Shown here: one piece after another, positions 44,350-56,994 of the stretch | Numbering within the stretch: position 1 is the first letter of the stretch | How the letters are laid out: every line of letters starts with the position of its first letter | Assembly: GCA_951640165.1 (NCBI GenBank) | Contig: OX621243.1 | Location: forward strand, 930,001 to 994,000 | Source of the DNA: Pseudoips prasinana | Taxonomy: Eukaryota; Arthropoda; Insecta; Lepidoptera; Nolidae | Direction of reading: 5' to 3' | DNA: 64,000 nt | Notes under the pieces: model-generated | The model's database searches: none | Told to the model about the DNA's origin: nothing | What the model saw: the letters and a program-made list of their open reading frames with translations, nothing else | Position numbers and translations under genes: made by a program

Positions 44350-46147
44350 GGCGCTTTATGAACTATATCCAACTCTGGACGTGGAAGTTCCTCCCAACTC
44401 CTCCATCGACTACGAAATATTTAGTGCGTGCCCTATCGTATCTAATGTTTAGTCCGTGGTACATCTCTACCGCAACACATATTACTTCTCATCTTCCTCT
44501 TTCCTCACCAAAAGTTTGTTTTACAGCGTACTAACTACCCCCCCAGTTGTTGACAGAAAGGTTTACGTAAGTACGAGTTATTGTAGTTGCTTGTTATGTC
44601 ACTGCTGTAAATTATTGTTGGCAGCAGCTTTTTTAATAGTAGTGTGAACAGAATGGTGTTGATGTTCGGCGGTTAGTTTTACTGAGTAAGCGACTTTAGA
44701 CTGACTTGAATATTCTTCCTTGTTATTAATGATATAACGACATTATAACAAAACGGACACTTTTCGACATTTTTCGGTTTTTTTTTACATATTTCTGTAA
44801 ATTTCATAATTCACGCATGATTCGCAATACAATGTGCTTACTAGTGATGTGCTGGATCGTTAAAATCTAATCTGCGGATAAAAACATGGATATCTCGTGT
44901 CAAAATACTTATCTCTTAAATTTCTTACAAAATGAGTGTCGATGCGTCATTGTCATTTTGGTCGTTATAAAGTTATTTTAATTAGTAATCTATAAAAACT
45001 GACTGTAATAAATGTTTATATATATCATTATTTTGATAAGCCTATCACAAAGATTTATGATTGATCTCTTTATAAAGATACTTTGTTTAGTACCTTTGAG
45101 TTATGTACTATTGGTTGGACTCAATACGATAAACGTTTGCAATTACAATAATCGAATAGAATTTAATTGTTATTAATTGCTGCCTAATCACCATACTTAT
45201 AAAGAATTTCATCTATATATTGAAAATGAATAGGGTAAGTGATCCATGAAAGATCCGCCCAAAAACAGATACGGATTTTTGTCTCCCTCGGATATCCGCG
45301 GATACCGATACCGATATTTTGATTGTTACGTCTGGCAACACTTAAAATTATGATGTCACTGAGGTACGAGAATGTTGCGATTCACGACGCCGCGACGTGT
45401 GTCGGTCCTACCTTATTTAACTTTTGGTCCTTGGAGGGAAAATATATCGCTTGGAGCGTAATATTTGTGAAAAGGTTTTCGCAGCTATTTTAGTCCGTTA
45501 GGTAGATTCAGTGAAAGTACGTGAGCTTTAAAATCATAGTGTTTTGTGTACGTCAAGTATAGTTTTCGTTGGATGAGCATATTATGTGGAACCAGTGGCA
45601 GGCAGGCATTATCATAACATCTAGGTAATTTATTGACCAATTAGGAAGACTGAGCAAAATCTTAGGGCTTCAGAGTTAAGAAGATTTTGCTGAGCGATAT
45701 TTAAGTAGTAAAATCTACTATTTATATTTTTAGTTTCGTTATAATTTATTATACTTCTGCGAATCGCAGCGGTCGGGTTCGCCCCAACGACGTTCGACGA
45801 GTTCTGTCAGTAGGTCTCCCCTAGATTAAACCAGCATCGATCTAGAATTACGATGCACTTTTTATATGACCTGTCAAACTATATCTGAATCAACCTGCAA
45901 ATATTTGACCTCGGTACATTTCCACTCATTTTCAAATATGGAAACATATTCTAATAATAGTTACTGGCCGTGTACGAGTCGGATTCCCGTACCGAGAGTT
46001 CCATACCTTCCTTTAAGTTATTTATATATCATTCAAAACTGGACCAAATAACCAAGTACCTATAATAAATTTAAAGCAAACACATTGACACTACAACACA
46101 TAGATATTTCATGAATATGCTGATGGGTCGAAACTAAAGAATAATAT
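44350..46147. other. Gene-less stretch
   Basis: Repeated cggata motifs near 45275-45320 (ggatatccgcggataccgat) are the only local pattern. An imperfect hairpin (gagcaaaatctta / aagattttgctgagc) lies at 45654-45693. Confidence 0.35.
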
Positions 46148-46149
46148 TA

Positions 46150-47431
46150 GGTCTTTACCTATGAAATTGCCGTTCTGCAGTACTGGCCATTTCAAATCAA
46201 AATAATTTTTGTTTGGCTAAGAATTCTAATTTCAAATTAATTTTATTTTAAAAACATGGATTCTTTTTTCCAAATGTAGTCATTTCTTTATTGATTAGTG
46301 TTACATTTTCATCGCATTTCAATCTTTTTCGTCATCATGGATACGTTAAAAATTCGAGTAATTATGGAATATGAGTACCGTCGTGGCAGCAACGCGGCAC
46401 AAGCGGCACGCAACATCAACGACGTTTACGGAGCTAACACTACAAACCAACGCACCACCTGTTATTGGTTTGCTCGCTTCCGTTCTGGAAATTTCGACCT
46501 GAAAAATGAACCTCGCGGTCGTCCGAAGACTTTGGTCGACAATGACGAATTAAAGGCGGTTGTGGAAGCTGATGATACACAATCTACGGCTGAATTAGCA
46601 GCAGCTTTCGACGTTAGCGTCAAAACAATATTGGTCCATTTGCGTCAAATTGGCAAGGTAAAAAAGCTTGACAAATGGGTGCCCCACGAACTCAATGATC
46701 GCCAGCGCGAAGTACGCGTCGAGACGTGCCTTGCACTGCTCAACAGACACACAAATGAAGGAATTTTGAACCGCATTGTTACCTGCGATGAAAAATGGAT
46801 TCTGTTTGATAACCGCAAGCGCTCAGCAAGTTGGTTGGATCCTGGTTCAGCACCTAAACAATGCCCTAAACGAAAACTTACCCCTAGAAAAGTGATGGTC
46901 ACTGTTTGGTGGTCTAGCGCCGGTGTGATTCATCACAGCTTCTTACCAAACGGGGTGAGCATTACTGCAGATGTGTACTGTGAAGAACTGAGCACAATGA
47001 TGGAGAAGCTGGCGCATCTCCAACCAGCATTGGTCAATCGCTCGTCTCCGCTGCTCCTGCACGACAACGCGCGACCTCATACTGCACAGTAGACGGTCTC
47101 CAAGTTGCAAGAACTGGGGTTGGAAGCTCTCCGTCATCCGCCCTACTCACCAGACCTTGCGCCTACAGACTACTACTTTTTCCAGAATTTGGATAACTTC
47201 TTGGCGGGAAAAAAATTCAATACCCGAGAGGCAGTACAAAATGCCTTTGAAGAATTTGTTGCCTCCCGTCCAGCTGATTTCTTTAAGAAGGGCATCAATA
47301 AACTGCCACTGCGATGGCAAAGATGCATTGATTGCATGGGTGATTACTTCGATTAATACAAATAAAAAAATTCATGAAAAAAATTCGTTTAAATTTTTTC
47401 ATACAAAACGGCAATTTCATAGGTAAAGACC
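46150..47431 (+). mobile_element. Full-length mariner element, 1282 bp
   Basis: TA dinucleotides flank it at 46148-46149 and 47432-47433, the mariner target duplication. The terminal inverted repeats are 28 bp with one mismatch: ggtctttacctatgaaattg at 46150 and its complement ending at 47431. The single transposase frame lies between them. Nearly identical ends, the complete length and only one disabling change indicate a fairly recent insertion. Confidence 0.96.
46337..47356 (+). pseudogene. Mariner transposase, one internal amber codon
   Basis: The 340-codon frame (339 residues plus stop) is collinear with cecropia-type mariner transposases. The N-terminal helix-turn-helix DNA-binding region covers roughly residues 1-110 and includes GRPKTLVDNDELK. 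The catalytic part has VTCDEKWILFDN (first Asp), LLHDNARPHTA (second Asp) and PPYSPDLAPTDYYFF (third Asp), spaced D(34)D counting the stop codon as one residue. It ends RWQRCIDCMGDYFD, as in the family. A TAG at 47090-47092 (codon 252) lies just after HTAQ, where relatives usually have a second glutamine, so one C-to-T change explains it. The start is the ATG giving MDTLKIRVIMEYEY; an ATG-like start 13 codons upstream only extends the frame into the leader. Unless read through, the product lacks the third catalytic Asp and is inactive. Confidence 0.95.
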
Positions 47432-47433
47432 TA

Positions 47434-48675
47434 TTATGAGTTAGCTAGTGTTCCTCTATTTGACTATCCTCGCTCAGTGCAGCTCTGGTGGGAAGACCGA
47501 CCGGAGCGAGGTACTTACAAAAGAAATGACTCTGTATGGAGGGTATTCGAGGCAGTGTCCACCACGCTATTTAGCACACTGCACCTGGCGCGTTTACATC
47601 TCAGACCACTACCCACCCTCCCACCGCCTATCCTCCGTGCACATTTCTAGTGGAAACACAGCTGTACAATAATACTCTCACATTTACAAAGTGCATATTA
47701 CCTAATGTCATTCGTGCACTATATTTACTCCTAATTGAGTTTTTATTCGCATCAATTTGTGTTCTTCCTACGAACAATCTCCAATCTCGAGTTGTTTACA
47801 TTTCCTTCTAAAAGACCCCCGTAGTGTTACGTATAGCTGCTCCCATGGATAGCAATGCCTATACAATATTATTTAACTACTATCTATTTGACGAAAATTG
47901 CTTCTGACGCAGTAATAACATGAAGTTTGCCGACTTAAGAGCATTAGAGATAATATCTGACGTATCGTTATAATACAAGATACCACGACACTGTTGCTAC
48001 GTTCATACGGTTAACATTCAATATTCATCAGTATAAAATATATAAACATCAATAACAAACAATATTCATCAGTATATAATATCATAAATCAGTTCATAAA
48101 GTAGGAAACCTCTTCATAAAATTTGACAGGTATTGTTGTCCAGCAACGTTTAAATTGCGCCCAAATAAAAAAATTAAGTATCACTTCAAAACGATACTAC
48201 AGTTTATAAATTTCAGACAAACTTCTCCTAAAATGACCGATGTGAAACACTTATCAGATACGCGCGAAAAGATTTATTAGACAATTTATATTTTTCTAAT
48301 TAAAGTTTTTATCGGCGAGATAATCGGTATGAGCCAAATACAAAAATAAAACTACGAGCGTTGATATAGTGTCGTGGAATCTCGTACTACGGTAGAAGGG
48401 AAGTGGAGTCAACAAACTGTCTTAGTGAATGTGAATTCGCGATAAAAAGCTTACAGATAGGACGTGATTTCCGTCATCAGATCTTGTTATTAGTATAAGT
48501 AATGTGAGTGGCAGCGGCGCGGCGGGCCGGGCTGCTCTCAGGGGCTGCTTTTTACTCCAATAGCGTTTTATACGAGACGTCCTCGCTCAGTAATGAGCAG
48601 GGTTGCAGCGTCCTCCATTTTTATTACGGGATATGTACTTGTAGAAATTGCATGCCAGAATTCAATTTTAACTAG
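47434..48675. other. Gene-less stretch
   Basis: Two near copies of caatattcatcagtata at 48020 and 48061 form a short duplication. 48508-48550 is a small GC patch. The frame 47448-47672 lacks any recognised motif. Confidence 0.35.
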
Positions 48676-48679
48676 ATTA

Positions 48680-48790
48680 GTGACCCAGTACAACAATGCA
48701 CTTGGGTATTAACATACAGTTGTTTGTCAGGCTTACAATTAAAAAGAACTACATATAATACAATATTAAACTTATAGAAAGCGCATGGTC
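48680..48790 (-). repeat. Dispersed repeat B, diverged copy
   Basis: aatgcacttgggtattaaca, tacagttgtttgtcaggctt and acaatattaaa follow the order of 10605-10745. Confidence 0.5.
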
Positions 48791-48799
48791 ACACAGATA

Positions 48800-49140
48800 A
48801 TTGTCCTGTTTACCCACCAAATTAATATGTTTCACTATCCATGCTAACTTGCCGATCAGCTAGATACGGTTGTATGAAGACAATATTTATTTATCTGCTG
48901 CTAGATCCTACACATGATTCAGTCGTATTAAGAAATTGAGTTCCTTCAGTATTTCACACTATTCGTATTACCTACACGGTGTGTCTTCTTATCTGTACAT
49001 ATACACGGTGTATCTTATCTTATCTTTGTTGGGATATACTTGCGTACAGCACTTCGACCCTTCAGGATCCTTTGTACTATCCCCCACTGGTTTTTATTCT
49101 ATCCCTAGGGTCCTGAAGAAAGACTGCACATAATCTAGTA
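48800..49140. other. Gene-less stretch
   Basis: The frame 48936-49133 has no domain; nothing recognised. Confidence 0.35.
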
Positions 49141-49146
49141 CGCTTC

Positions 49147-49377
49147 TTAGGGGTAGATCCTTGTAGTCTCCTGTATCTGGATATCCAGCCCGAGGATGGC
49201 CATTCTTTGTCTTGCCAATGCATCGCATTTACATATTATATGTAGCATTGTTTCATTTTCTTCCCTACAGGTCCTGCAGATCGGGCTATTCGACAGTCCC
49301 AGTTTGTTTAGTTGGTGCCGTAGTGGCCCGTGAATACAGCTACTGTTAGTCGTAGCTGGTTTCTGCTGTATTTGCAA
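49147..49377 (-). pseudogene. Non-LTR retrotransposon ORF2 C-terminal fragment
   Basis: The minus-strand frame contains HGPLRHQLNKLGLSNSPICR followed by CREENETMLHIICKCDALAR, the pattern (C-x2-C...H...C with GHxxLxxHLxxLGL before it) found at the C-terminus of ORF2 proteins of jockey/R1/I-type LINEs. Upstream, to about 49440, an in-frame stretch (STKRLHTVCSRQKLVQKAL) may extend it. Reverse transcriptase and endonuclease domains are absent, so this is a 5'-truncated dead copy. The clade is not resolved. Confidence 0.7.
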
Positions 49378-49444
49378 AGCTTTTTGGACCAGCTTTTGTC
49401 TACTACACAGTGTGTAGTCTTTTGGTGTACCAAAAATCGCGTAG

Positions 49445-52400
49445 ATGTATTTTTCCGAGTGTCACAGTAAATACGATTCTTTGACTTACATTAATTGTCA
49501 ATTCAAAATTGCCAATCGTTTATTTTACCCATAAAACATAGACTGAAGGTCTACGGCGACATTTAGTTCAGTATAGATCGTTGTTGGTCATCAGAAATCG
49601 ATTGCCTATAACCTAACTTGCACTATTAATTCCTCCAATGTTGACACTTTTAAAGATTCCAGGAGATCGTATAAAATTCTTTCCATTCCTACATAAATTA
49701 ATTTCTACGTCTAGTTGCAAGTTTAAAAGACCCAATCTAGAATGTCATTTAGAATATTAAATTCTCCGTAGTTTAAATGCTCCCGAACGGCCAACCCTGC
49801 ACAAGTAACCCTACGCCAAAGGGTTTTAAATGGCGCATTTTTAGTAGCGGACCCATAAAAATTGAAACCAGTCCCAGATTGATAGAGCATCTTAACATCC
49901 GTAAAATTATCGCGCTATAATATATCTAAAGAGTGCGATGATGATGTAGAGGGCATAATGGTTTAATGCATAAATTGCTTAAATATTTAATGGAATAGCT
50001 TTGAAACAATTTTAAACTGACTTCAAAAAAGGAGATTATGAATTTTTCTCTATGCCTCCGTTATTCCAAAACATTAATTTTCTTTTTATCGCGAATGCTC
50101 CCGAGATCCCATATCAAGCTCCCATATAAATTGAGTTATAAAGAAAACTTGGAAGTTTTTAATCCGTAATTATCTTTCGTAGTGTCAATAGTCGGAGCTC
50201 CGTACACCGTTGAAGGACACGTACAATTAGTTCAAAATTTACGTAGTTCTCGTGAAAATCTGTTATATAAATGCGTAGTAAACCAAAATGTTATCGCCTA
50301 ATAAAACTGTATTAAAAAGCCAAACAAAGTCTTATTTTACTTGAATATGCGTGCTCTATCCTTGAGTCTGCTTATGCTTAGTCTCAGATAAAAGCAGGGT
50401 CTATTTTTAAAGTCAAATTAGAAATCAAGAGCTTAGCAAGCCACGAGAACCTGCTGCCTATAAGAGTGCAGCCTACCGTCTGGCCGGCCACTTGATGCCC
50501 TCACGAGTTTGCGCACCTCACTAAGAAACTTGCCGCAACGACTAACGTACATATTTACTTAACCTCGCTGATCCCTAATTCATTCATAACTGAAGTGAGC
50601 GCTTATCGATGTAGCAAGCAACCTCCATAATTGTCTATCCCCTCTCAATACAAAAAAAAAGATGAGGGTGGCAGCATTCCCTTCTTTTTTTTACCTTTTG
50701 TTTAATATTCCGGTTTGTCTGGATGGATATTGTTACGCTGTCGATTTTGTCTTAATTTTGTTTTATAGACATAGACACCTGTCGAGCCATTTTGCATAAT
50801 ATCCAGCCACTTTCACGAATCCTCTTATAATCCGTAAATTGCCTCAGACCAGGTCACCCTTTCGAAAGCAATATTATATTTGTCACCGAAAGAAAAGGTC
50901 GCCACTTTTATCCTCACGGACTGAACAGTGAACACTGAAGCCTCGTTTAGCTCTTGTAGTGTGCAAGGAGCAGGGCAGTATGGGCAGATATATTCACAGA
51001 TGGGCTCTGATGTCCGGCATATTTTGCTTTAGCTTTTGCAAGTTAAATGTGTCAGTATACCCTTATCACCATGACCAATAATTCATTCAAAACCTACCCC
51101 CAGGTTGGTTACTCAAAAAGTTTATTTTATTAACATGAACTTTTATCGTAATATACGTTCCTAGAGTTAACATAAGCACCGCGTCTTCAGTAGAACATTA
51201 CATACAGAAGGTTTGTCGTAGGTCGCGATTAATCAATAATATCAGTACCTTACGTGTACAAAGTACCTGTTTTAGTATCATTATCTTGCGACACAGTGAC
51301 TAGCCATGTAGCTACCTTGCCTACCAACTAATCACAGTAGGTATTGCCACAGTAGATTTTTCTAAGTATATACATATTTGCGCTAAGTTATACACCTCAA
51401 CATAACATTACGGTGAATCGACTTACAGAATTTAATATCATTACGCTGAATTACATTTAATTAATGTTCTTGCTTTTACAATTGTTATTTAGATTTGTGC
51501 TTGGAGTGAACTATTTTTTTTTGTATAAAAGACATCTATGAGCTAAATTATATAATAATACATATATATGTATTATTATGAATACATAAGTATAAGCACA
51601 ATGATTAAAATCAACTTATTGTCTTCAAACGGATGGTCTAATTTTAATGCGGGTTTTGTTAACCACGAGCTAGTTTAATCGGATAATTTCGAAAAAGATT
51701 AGTAGTTATTAAGGAAATTAAGTTGCAAATCCATTTTGATGATTATCTAGTACTCTTAAGATACTAGGTTTACTTATAAAGAGTAGACATCAAAAGGTCT
51801 ACATGAAGCAAAGACAAAAAAATGATAATTTCAGTTTTATGATCTCCAAAATGTTCAAAATATTGTTCAATACATTTCTGTTAACGTACCAAATTGAATC
51901 ACAAATTTCTTCACAAAATATCTTACTATTCAGATGCAATACCTACTTGAAGCTATCAGCTGTTTATCTGTGTATCGCCGTCGAGGTCACCAACCTACAT
52001 ACATATCTGGTCGATAGTGCTACCCGATAACGTTCTGTGCCCGATACTATGTGCTAATTACCTCTCAAACTTTACCATGCTGATAATGACAGTGAGTTTT
52101 GATACGCTGCTTCTCGTTGCAGTTCGGTGCCGGCAGATAGCGTTGTACTGCTTCCTCTATCTTACTATCGACTTCTTAATGCTAATTAGAGATGGATATA
52201 TTAAAAAATCTGTGCTTGTCTCCTCTGAAAACCAGGGAATCATGTATATTTTCAGACAAAATAGCCTTGAATAGTGTCCATGGATGCATAGATAAGTAAG
52301 AATGAACCAACGATTAAAATACATACAATGTACGTAATGCCATGTACATAATTTAATCTCGTCCGTACTTGTGGAAATTCCAAGCGGGTTCTTTTTTATT

Positions 52401-54320
52401 ATGTGTTGTAATCGCAATCTTTGCGTTCGATCTAATGCTGGTTTCATGCACAGAATTTAACGTGCAGCTATATAGCGAGAGAGAGAGACAGCTGCTCGCT
52501 GAACTCTTGGCCCGAAGAGAATCTCCTATTTTGTTTATAAACAATGTAGTTATTGATGTCCTTAAAGTTTCTAAGATAACTAGAGTTCTATCAGACCTAC
52601 TGATACATAAAGTTGATCCAATATATACCTGCATATAGATTCTCATCTGATTAGCCAAACCTGTACACGCTTGTAGCTTAAACGGCCTAATTTTGTACCG
52701 TGCTGTCTAGTAAAGGGTTTTTCAACGAAAAATAATATCACTACCCGTTCCTCGGCAGACTTTGTAATAAACTCTAATCTTTTAACCGGTTGATTAAAGT
52801 TATCCTGAGAGGCTATGCTCCTGCTTTTCCAAACATTAAAAGCGAGCGGGGCTCAAGCCTTTAGCAAATAAGACTCCCAAGTATCCCGCACCAGCAGACA
52901 CCGCCTTTGGGTATCGAGTCTCGGTTGAAGGCGGGTACTGACATGAATGTGTGGGTCGTTTTTAAGGACGTTATCTGCAATTGTCACTCTACGTTAATAT
53001 CCGATGGCGAAGATAAGTGACTCACAGATCCACAGTTTTGCATGGAAACGTTTCTCCGAATGGAAAATTTCAGAGATAAATAAAATGAAAGATAATGTTT
53101 TTAATCCGCAGTAAGATTTAGCAGAGTAGCTAGATCAACGCTTCATCTGAACGGGGTTATTTTCTTTTGCTTGTGGTTTTGTTTAAACTGCACGAATTTC
53201 ATTAAGCCCCAGTTACTTTGAGCTCGACCAAAGACAAGAGTCATTTCCACACCAACAAACATCACACATTCTTATTATTTGTTATTCAAATGCAAAACAT
53301 TTTTGTACGCATGCCAAATCTGTTTCTTTTCATGTAGTACAATAGGCACAGCTTTTAGAACAAGTCAGCCTTTAATTAATTTGCTAGCGATTAACATTTA
53401 TTATTATTGCGGTTGTTTACGCTTTACTGCGAAACGTGAAGAGTTATTGGAAACTTCGCGAAAACTTGAAATTTTTTGTAGAAACATTTTGCATCAGCCT
53501 ACATGTTTTTTGATTGGCAGTTTCTGCGTTCGCGTTAAGTGTATTTGCCTATACTGAAATAAGAAAAATAATTTGTTTTAATCTGTAGTTAAACAGTTGG
53601 GGCTATACAATGTGTCACGAACATCGCTTTCCTGATGAGACTAAAATATGTGTATGGCAAAACATAACATACAAATGCATTAAATATATATGGCTATGTC
53701 GGCTTGTAACTTATGAGGTAGGAGGAGGAGGAACTTATGGTGGTTCATGATAAATTCCATGAGTAAATTGAACTCCTGCTTGCTACCACTGCACGTAAAC
53801 TTAGTATCTGGGTTGTTTAAAAGAGAGCGAGGTCGATATGAGGATGGGTCATGGCTCATCAAAGACACTACTAAGGCAAGGTAACAAGGAGAGCAAACCA
53901 GTGAGAAGTTACATCCTGATGATAGAAGTACCTGAGTTAGTATCACCACCTTGACAGTGTTCTTATCACGTAGGTAGTAAGGGTGGTTTTCGCAGTTCAG
54001 GTGTATCTACCGACACGACGCGGCGACGTGGCATTAACTGTACCTATATGGCTTTGTGTTTCTTTCCACTTATGATTTTGTTGAAGACTTCGCCGCAGTC
54101 TGCGTGTCGTCTGCACGCACGACTTGAGAACACCTTCGTGTGCACGTGTACGAACAGACGTCATTACAATAATTACATACAGTAGTTGACTTCGTAATAG
54201 TTGTGTATTTAAAACAAATAGGGAGATGCCCGTACGCAAGCGCCCCATACATTATGTAACCAATCGATTTACTTACCCAGGCAATCTAATAAACTAGGTA
54301 TTGCCTAAGACCTGAAAAAT
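49445..54320. other. Largest gene-less stretch of the window
   Basis: Nearly 5 kb in which I find no exon, RNA gene or repeat with a partner elsewhere in the window. A near-perfect AT palindrome (ataataatacatatatatgt...) lies near 51553. The frame at 52369-52638 has a hydrophobic N-terminus but starts at TTG. The relative lack of recent transposons suggests intron or constrained intergenic DNA, but this is conjecture. Confidence 0.4.
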
Positions 54321-54324
54321 ATGT

Positions 54325-54480
54325 TCAATCAATCAATAATTTTATTTGCATACATATGAGTCTTCAAAATATTCTACGTATGTTCTAAAATGTTATCTAA
54401 AACACTTTGCTTACAACGTGAACGGAGTCTTTTCTTAAATACACTATTACAATCTAATGTAAGGTAACTGTATTGTCTCA
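54325..54480 (-). repeat. Possible LINE 3' end
   Basis: caatcaatcaataattttat and ttgcatacatatgagtcttc resemble the tail and 3' region of a non-LTR element read on the minus strand (attgattg repeats after aaataaaatt). No second copy confirms it. Confidence 0.35.
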
Positions 54481-54484
54481 AAAC

Positions 54485-56235
54485 CTTAGTATTTATATCG
54501 TATCATAAAAAAGATCTAATATTCGTGTATAAAATGCAAAAATAGTGGCAAGAGAAAAACGCAGAGTAGGATAGCGGTAGGCAGCGAGTAGGTACCGCGC
54601 GGCCGTTCAACTCTGAACCAAACCGGGTCGAGGAGCTAACACAGTGCACGCGGATGCAGAAATTTCACTCCAAATCTTAATCGTAATTTGTATAACCACT
54701 AAAGTCATAATCTTTCACCACTCAGATTGTGCACCGATAGTTAATTGATTATTATTTAAATAAGTCAATAATATTGTTAGTATCAAAGTATTTCATCACG
54801 ACTGTCTTGCATAACTGTTCAGTAGTTTTACAACATAATTTATCAGTTTGATTTTAGGTCAATAGTAGAACATTTTTGGCAGGGTATGATACAAAATTCT
54901 TACGAGTATCTATGTGTTATTCTTCTTAATACTTACATATGTCAACTGAGTTATACCGGGTCAGGGTTCGTTTGAAAATAAATTTAAACATAGCTAGTTA
55001 GCTACAATAATATGTTATAAATATAGAATATGTGATTAAATGTATAGTAGCAGCACACTAAACTCATTGTTAATGACTTAATTAATCATACATTCACTGA
55101 TATAATGTATCGGCGCCCACGAACCCTGGTTATTGTGTAAATTTCATTATTTTTACGATTAAGCTATTTTTATTTTGTTAATTCGACGACAACACGAGGC
55201 GAATATCTTAACCACTGTGCCGTGCCTCTAGTGTAATTGGCATAAAATGTACATGTAACATATTTACGTGTAGGAGCCAGTAACAAAATATACATTTTTC
55301 ATTATTTTTCGTACGCATAATTGATTTAACAATGTATATTTCAAGAATTTGGAAGTTGTCTCACAAAATTGACAGACATTCTTTAAATAAACATAGCAGT
55401 GCGTTCGTGTTGTTCTTATTAACTCGTCTTACTGTTTGCTCTTCGCTGTGGCTCTAACCAATACACGTTGCAACATGTCGCACTAATTATTGGACAAGAA
55501 AAACAGTTATATCTCATTTATACGAGGAGTTTTTAACACTTGTAAAATGTGTTCATGCTCTTTGCTCAATATGTTACTAAACCTGGGTTTAACGATTCTC
55601 TTATAGCTTCCTACTAAGTAGGTCATTCGGGATAGATGCATTTAGCGTCATAGGTATTTCCTATTTGAGATAAATGGGTGAAATATCAGGATTTAACGGT
55701 GTAACTATTCAATGGCACAGTAAATAACTACTCTTTACTTGACCCACCGAAGACCTTATCAACTCTTTGCTATAGCCTCCTGCAATTTTAATGGAAGTTC
55801 TTGCTGCTCAATTGATTTAGTTGATTTCTAAAAGACATCTGCTCCCAGTCATGGACTAAGGTGTTTTTAGGCCATACTTATCATTGGTGGGATGGTGTAA
55901 AGTGGGAAGTTTTATTCGCCATGCTACTACGCTGGAGGTTTTAGCCACGACTACCTGCAACCGAATTATCTTTTCTTTCAATTCTTATTACAAATCCTAA
56001 AACTTAGTTATCTACTCACTACCAAAGTATTGTTCGTTACGTAGAATGGAACATCGATGATGCACAGTCGACTTGTTGGGTATTCTGAAGTATGAAAGCG
56101 GTGGCGTTCAGTGCCTACGTGATACAGACCCGTCACTGACGTGGCATTGACTGTGCTTGAACTCAATTCTTCAAGCAACATGTTAATACGATGCATTAAT
56201 AAACAAAAATAAGCGGCTGGTCGAGCGCTGAGCAC
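54485..56235. other. Gene-less stretch
   Basis: No credible exon. Near 55180-55230 a minus-strand tRNA-like head remnant (aggcacggcacagtggttaa) is visible without a B box. Confidence 0.35.
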
Positions 56236-56242
56236 TTCTCGC

Positions 56243-56335
56243 TAAAGTCAAAGTCAAAAGTTTATTTGCGACTAAGTGTTGTACAGACCTTATCTAATAG
56301 TAAACTGCATAGATGTCGCGTGCAGACTTTAAAAT
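56243..56335 (-). repeat. Possible LINE 3' end ((TTTGAC)n tail)
   Basis: aaagtcaaagtcaaaagttt followed by atttgcgactaagtgttgta is typical of a minus-strand retrotransposon tail with a hexamer run. Single copy here. Confidence 0.4.
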
Positions 56336-56542
56336 TTTGCTAAATCTTAGAAACTATGCATTTTCCGTTATCAAGTATGCAATTCGAATTAGGTATGTAT
56401 TTAAAATTTTATTAATTAAATTGATTTCAAAATATATTTGAACGAGCGGTTTTGTATATATTTTTTTCTCTATCTTTATTTATTTATTTACAAGATAACA
56501 TAACTTAATTTTAACAGTTTTACACTCAACACGACAATTTGA

Positions 56543-56580
56543 CACCAAATTATGAATGAAAATACATTCATAATTTGGTG
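56543..56580. repeat. 16-bp perfect hairpin
   Basis: caccaaattatgaatg (56543-56558) pairs exactly with 56565-56580 across a 6-nt loop. Confidence 0.8.
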
Positions 56581-56780
56581 GTGAATTAGGTTTTTATGAA
56601 ATTTTTAATACCTGGTTAACCAATGATGCTATAAATTACAACATACAAAATCATATAAAACTATATCTACTCATTATGACGTCAAATACTCAAGAGTCAC
56701 CCTTTCGGATTCCGCCAATACATAAAAGTTAATCAACCTGTTAAGCTATAAGCAGAAATAAGTCAAAAATATAAATAATT

Positions 56781-56990
56781 ACCTTGGGGCAATTAGCGCA
56801 TTGCCATCTAATCCCAAACTAGGCAGAGCCTGTACTACATCAACCAGACAACTGACAAACCAAAGAGAATTAATAGGTCTTTGTGATAAACTAACTAAAA
56901 CGGACTTAAATTTGTCCCGGGTGGGAATCGAACCCACGACGTCTGGCTTAGCAGTTATGGTCACTAACCACTAAATGGACAGGCCAGTCA
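56781..56990 (-). mobile_element. tRNA-derived SINE, family 2-like variant
   Basis: On the minus strand a tRNA-like head (actggcctgtccatttagtg) is followed by B box cgtgggttcgattcccaccc and then a different central body from 7674, ending with the shared tail gtttgggattagatggcaat. It is probably a sister subfamily. Confidence 0.7.
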
Positions 56991-56994
56991 AGCA

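Noticed and set aside
46645..47426. Minus-strand and alternate-frame ORFs over the mariner
   Set aside because: Shadows of the transposase reading frame.
51553..51580. AT-only palindrome
   Set aside because: Low-complexity AT repeat; palindromes of this kind arise easily and carry little information.
52369..52638. 89-codon frame with a hydrophobic, signal-like N-terminus
   Set aside because: Its first codon is TTG with an in-frame stop close upstream; the first ATG lies after most of the hydrophobic stretch, and no acceptor or donor was convincing.
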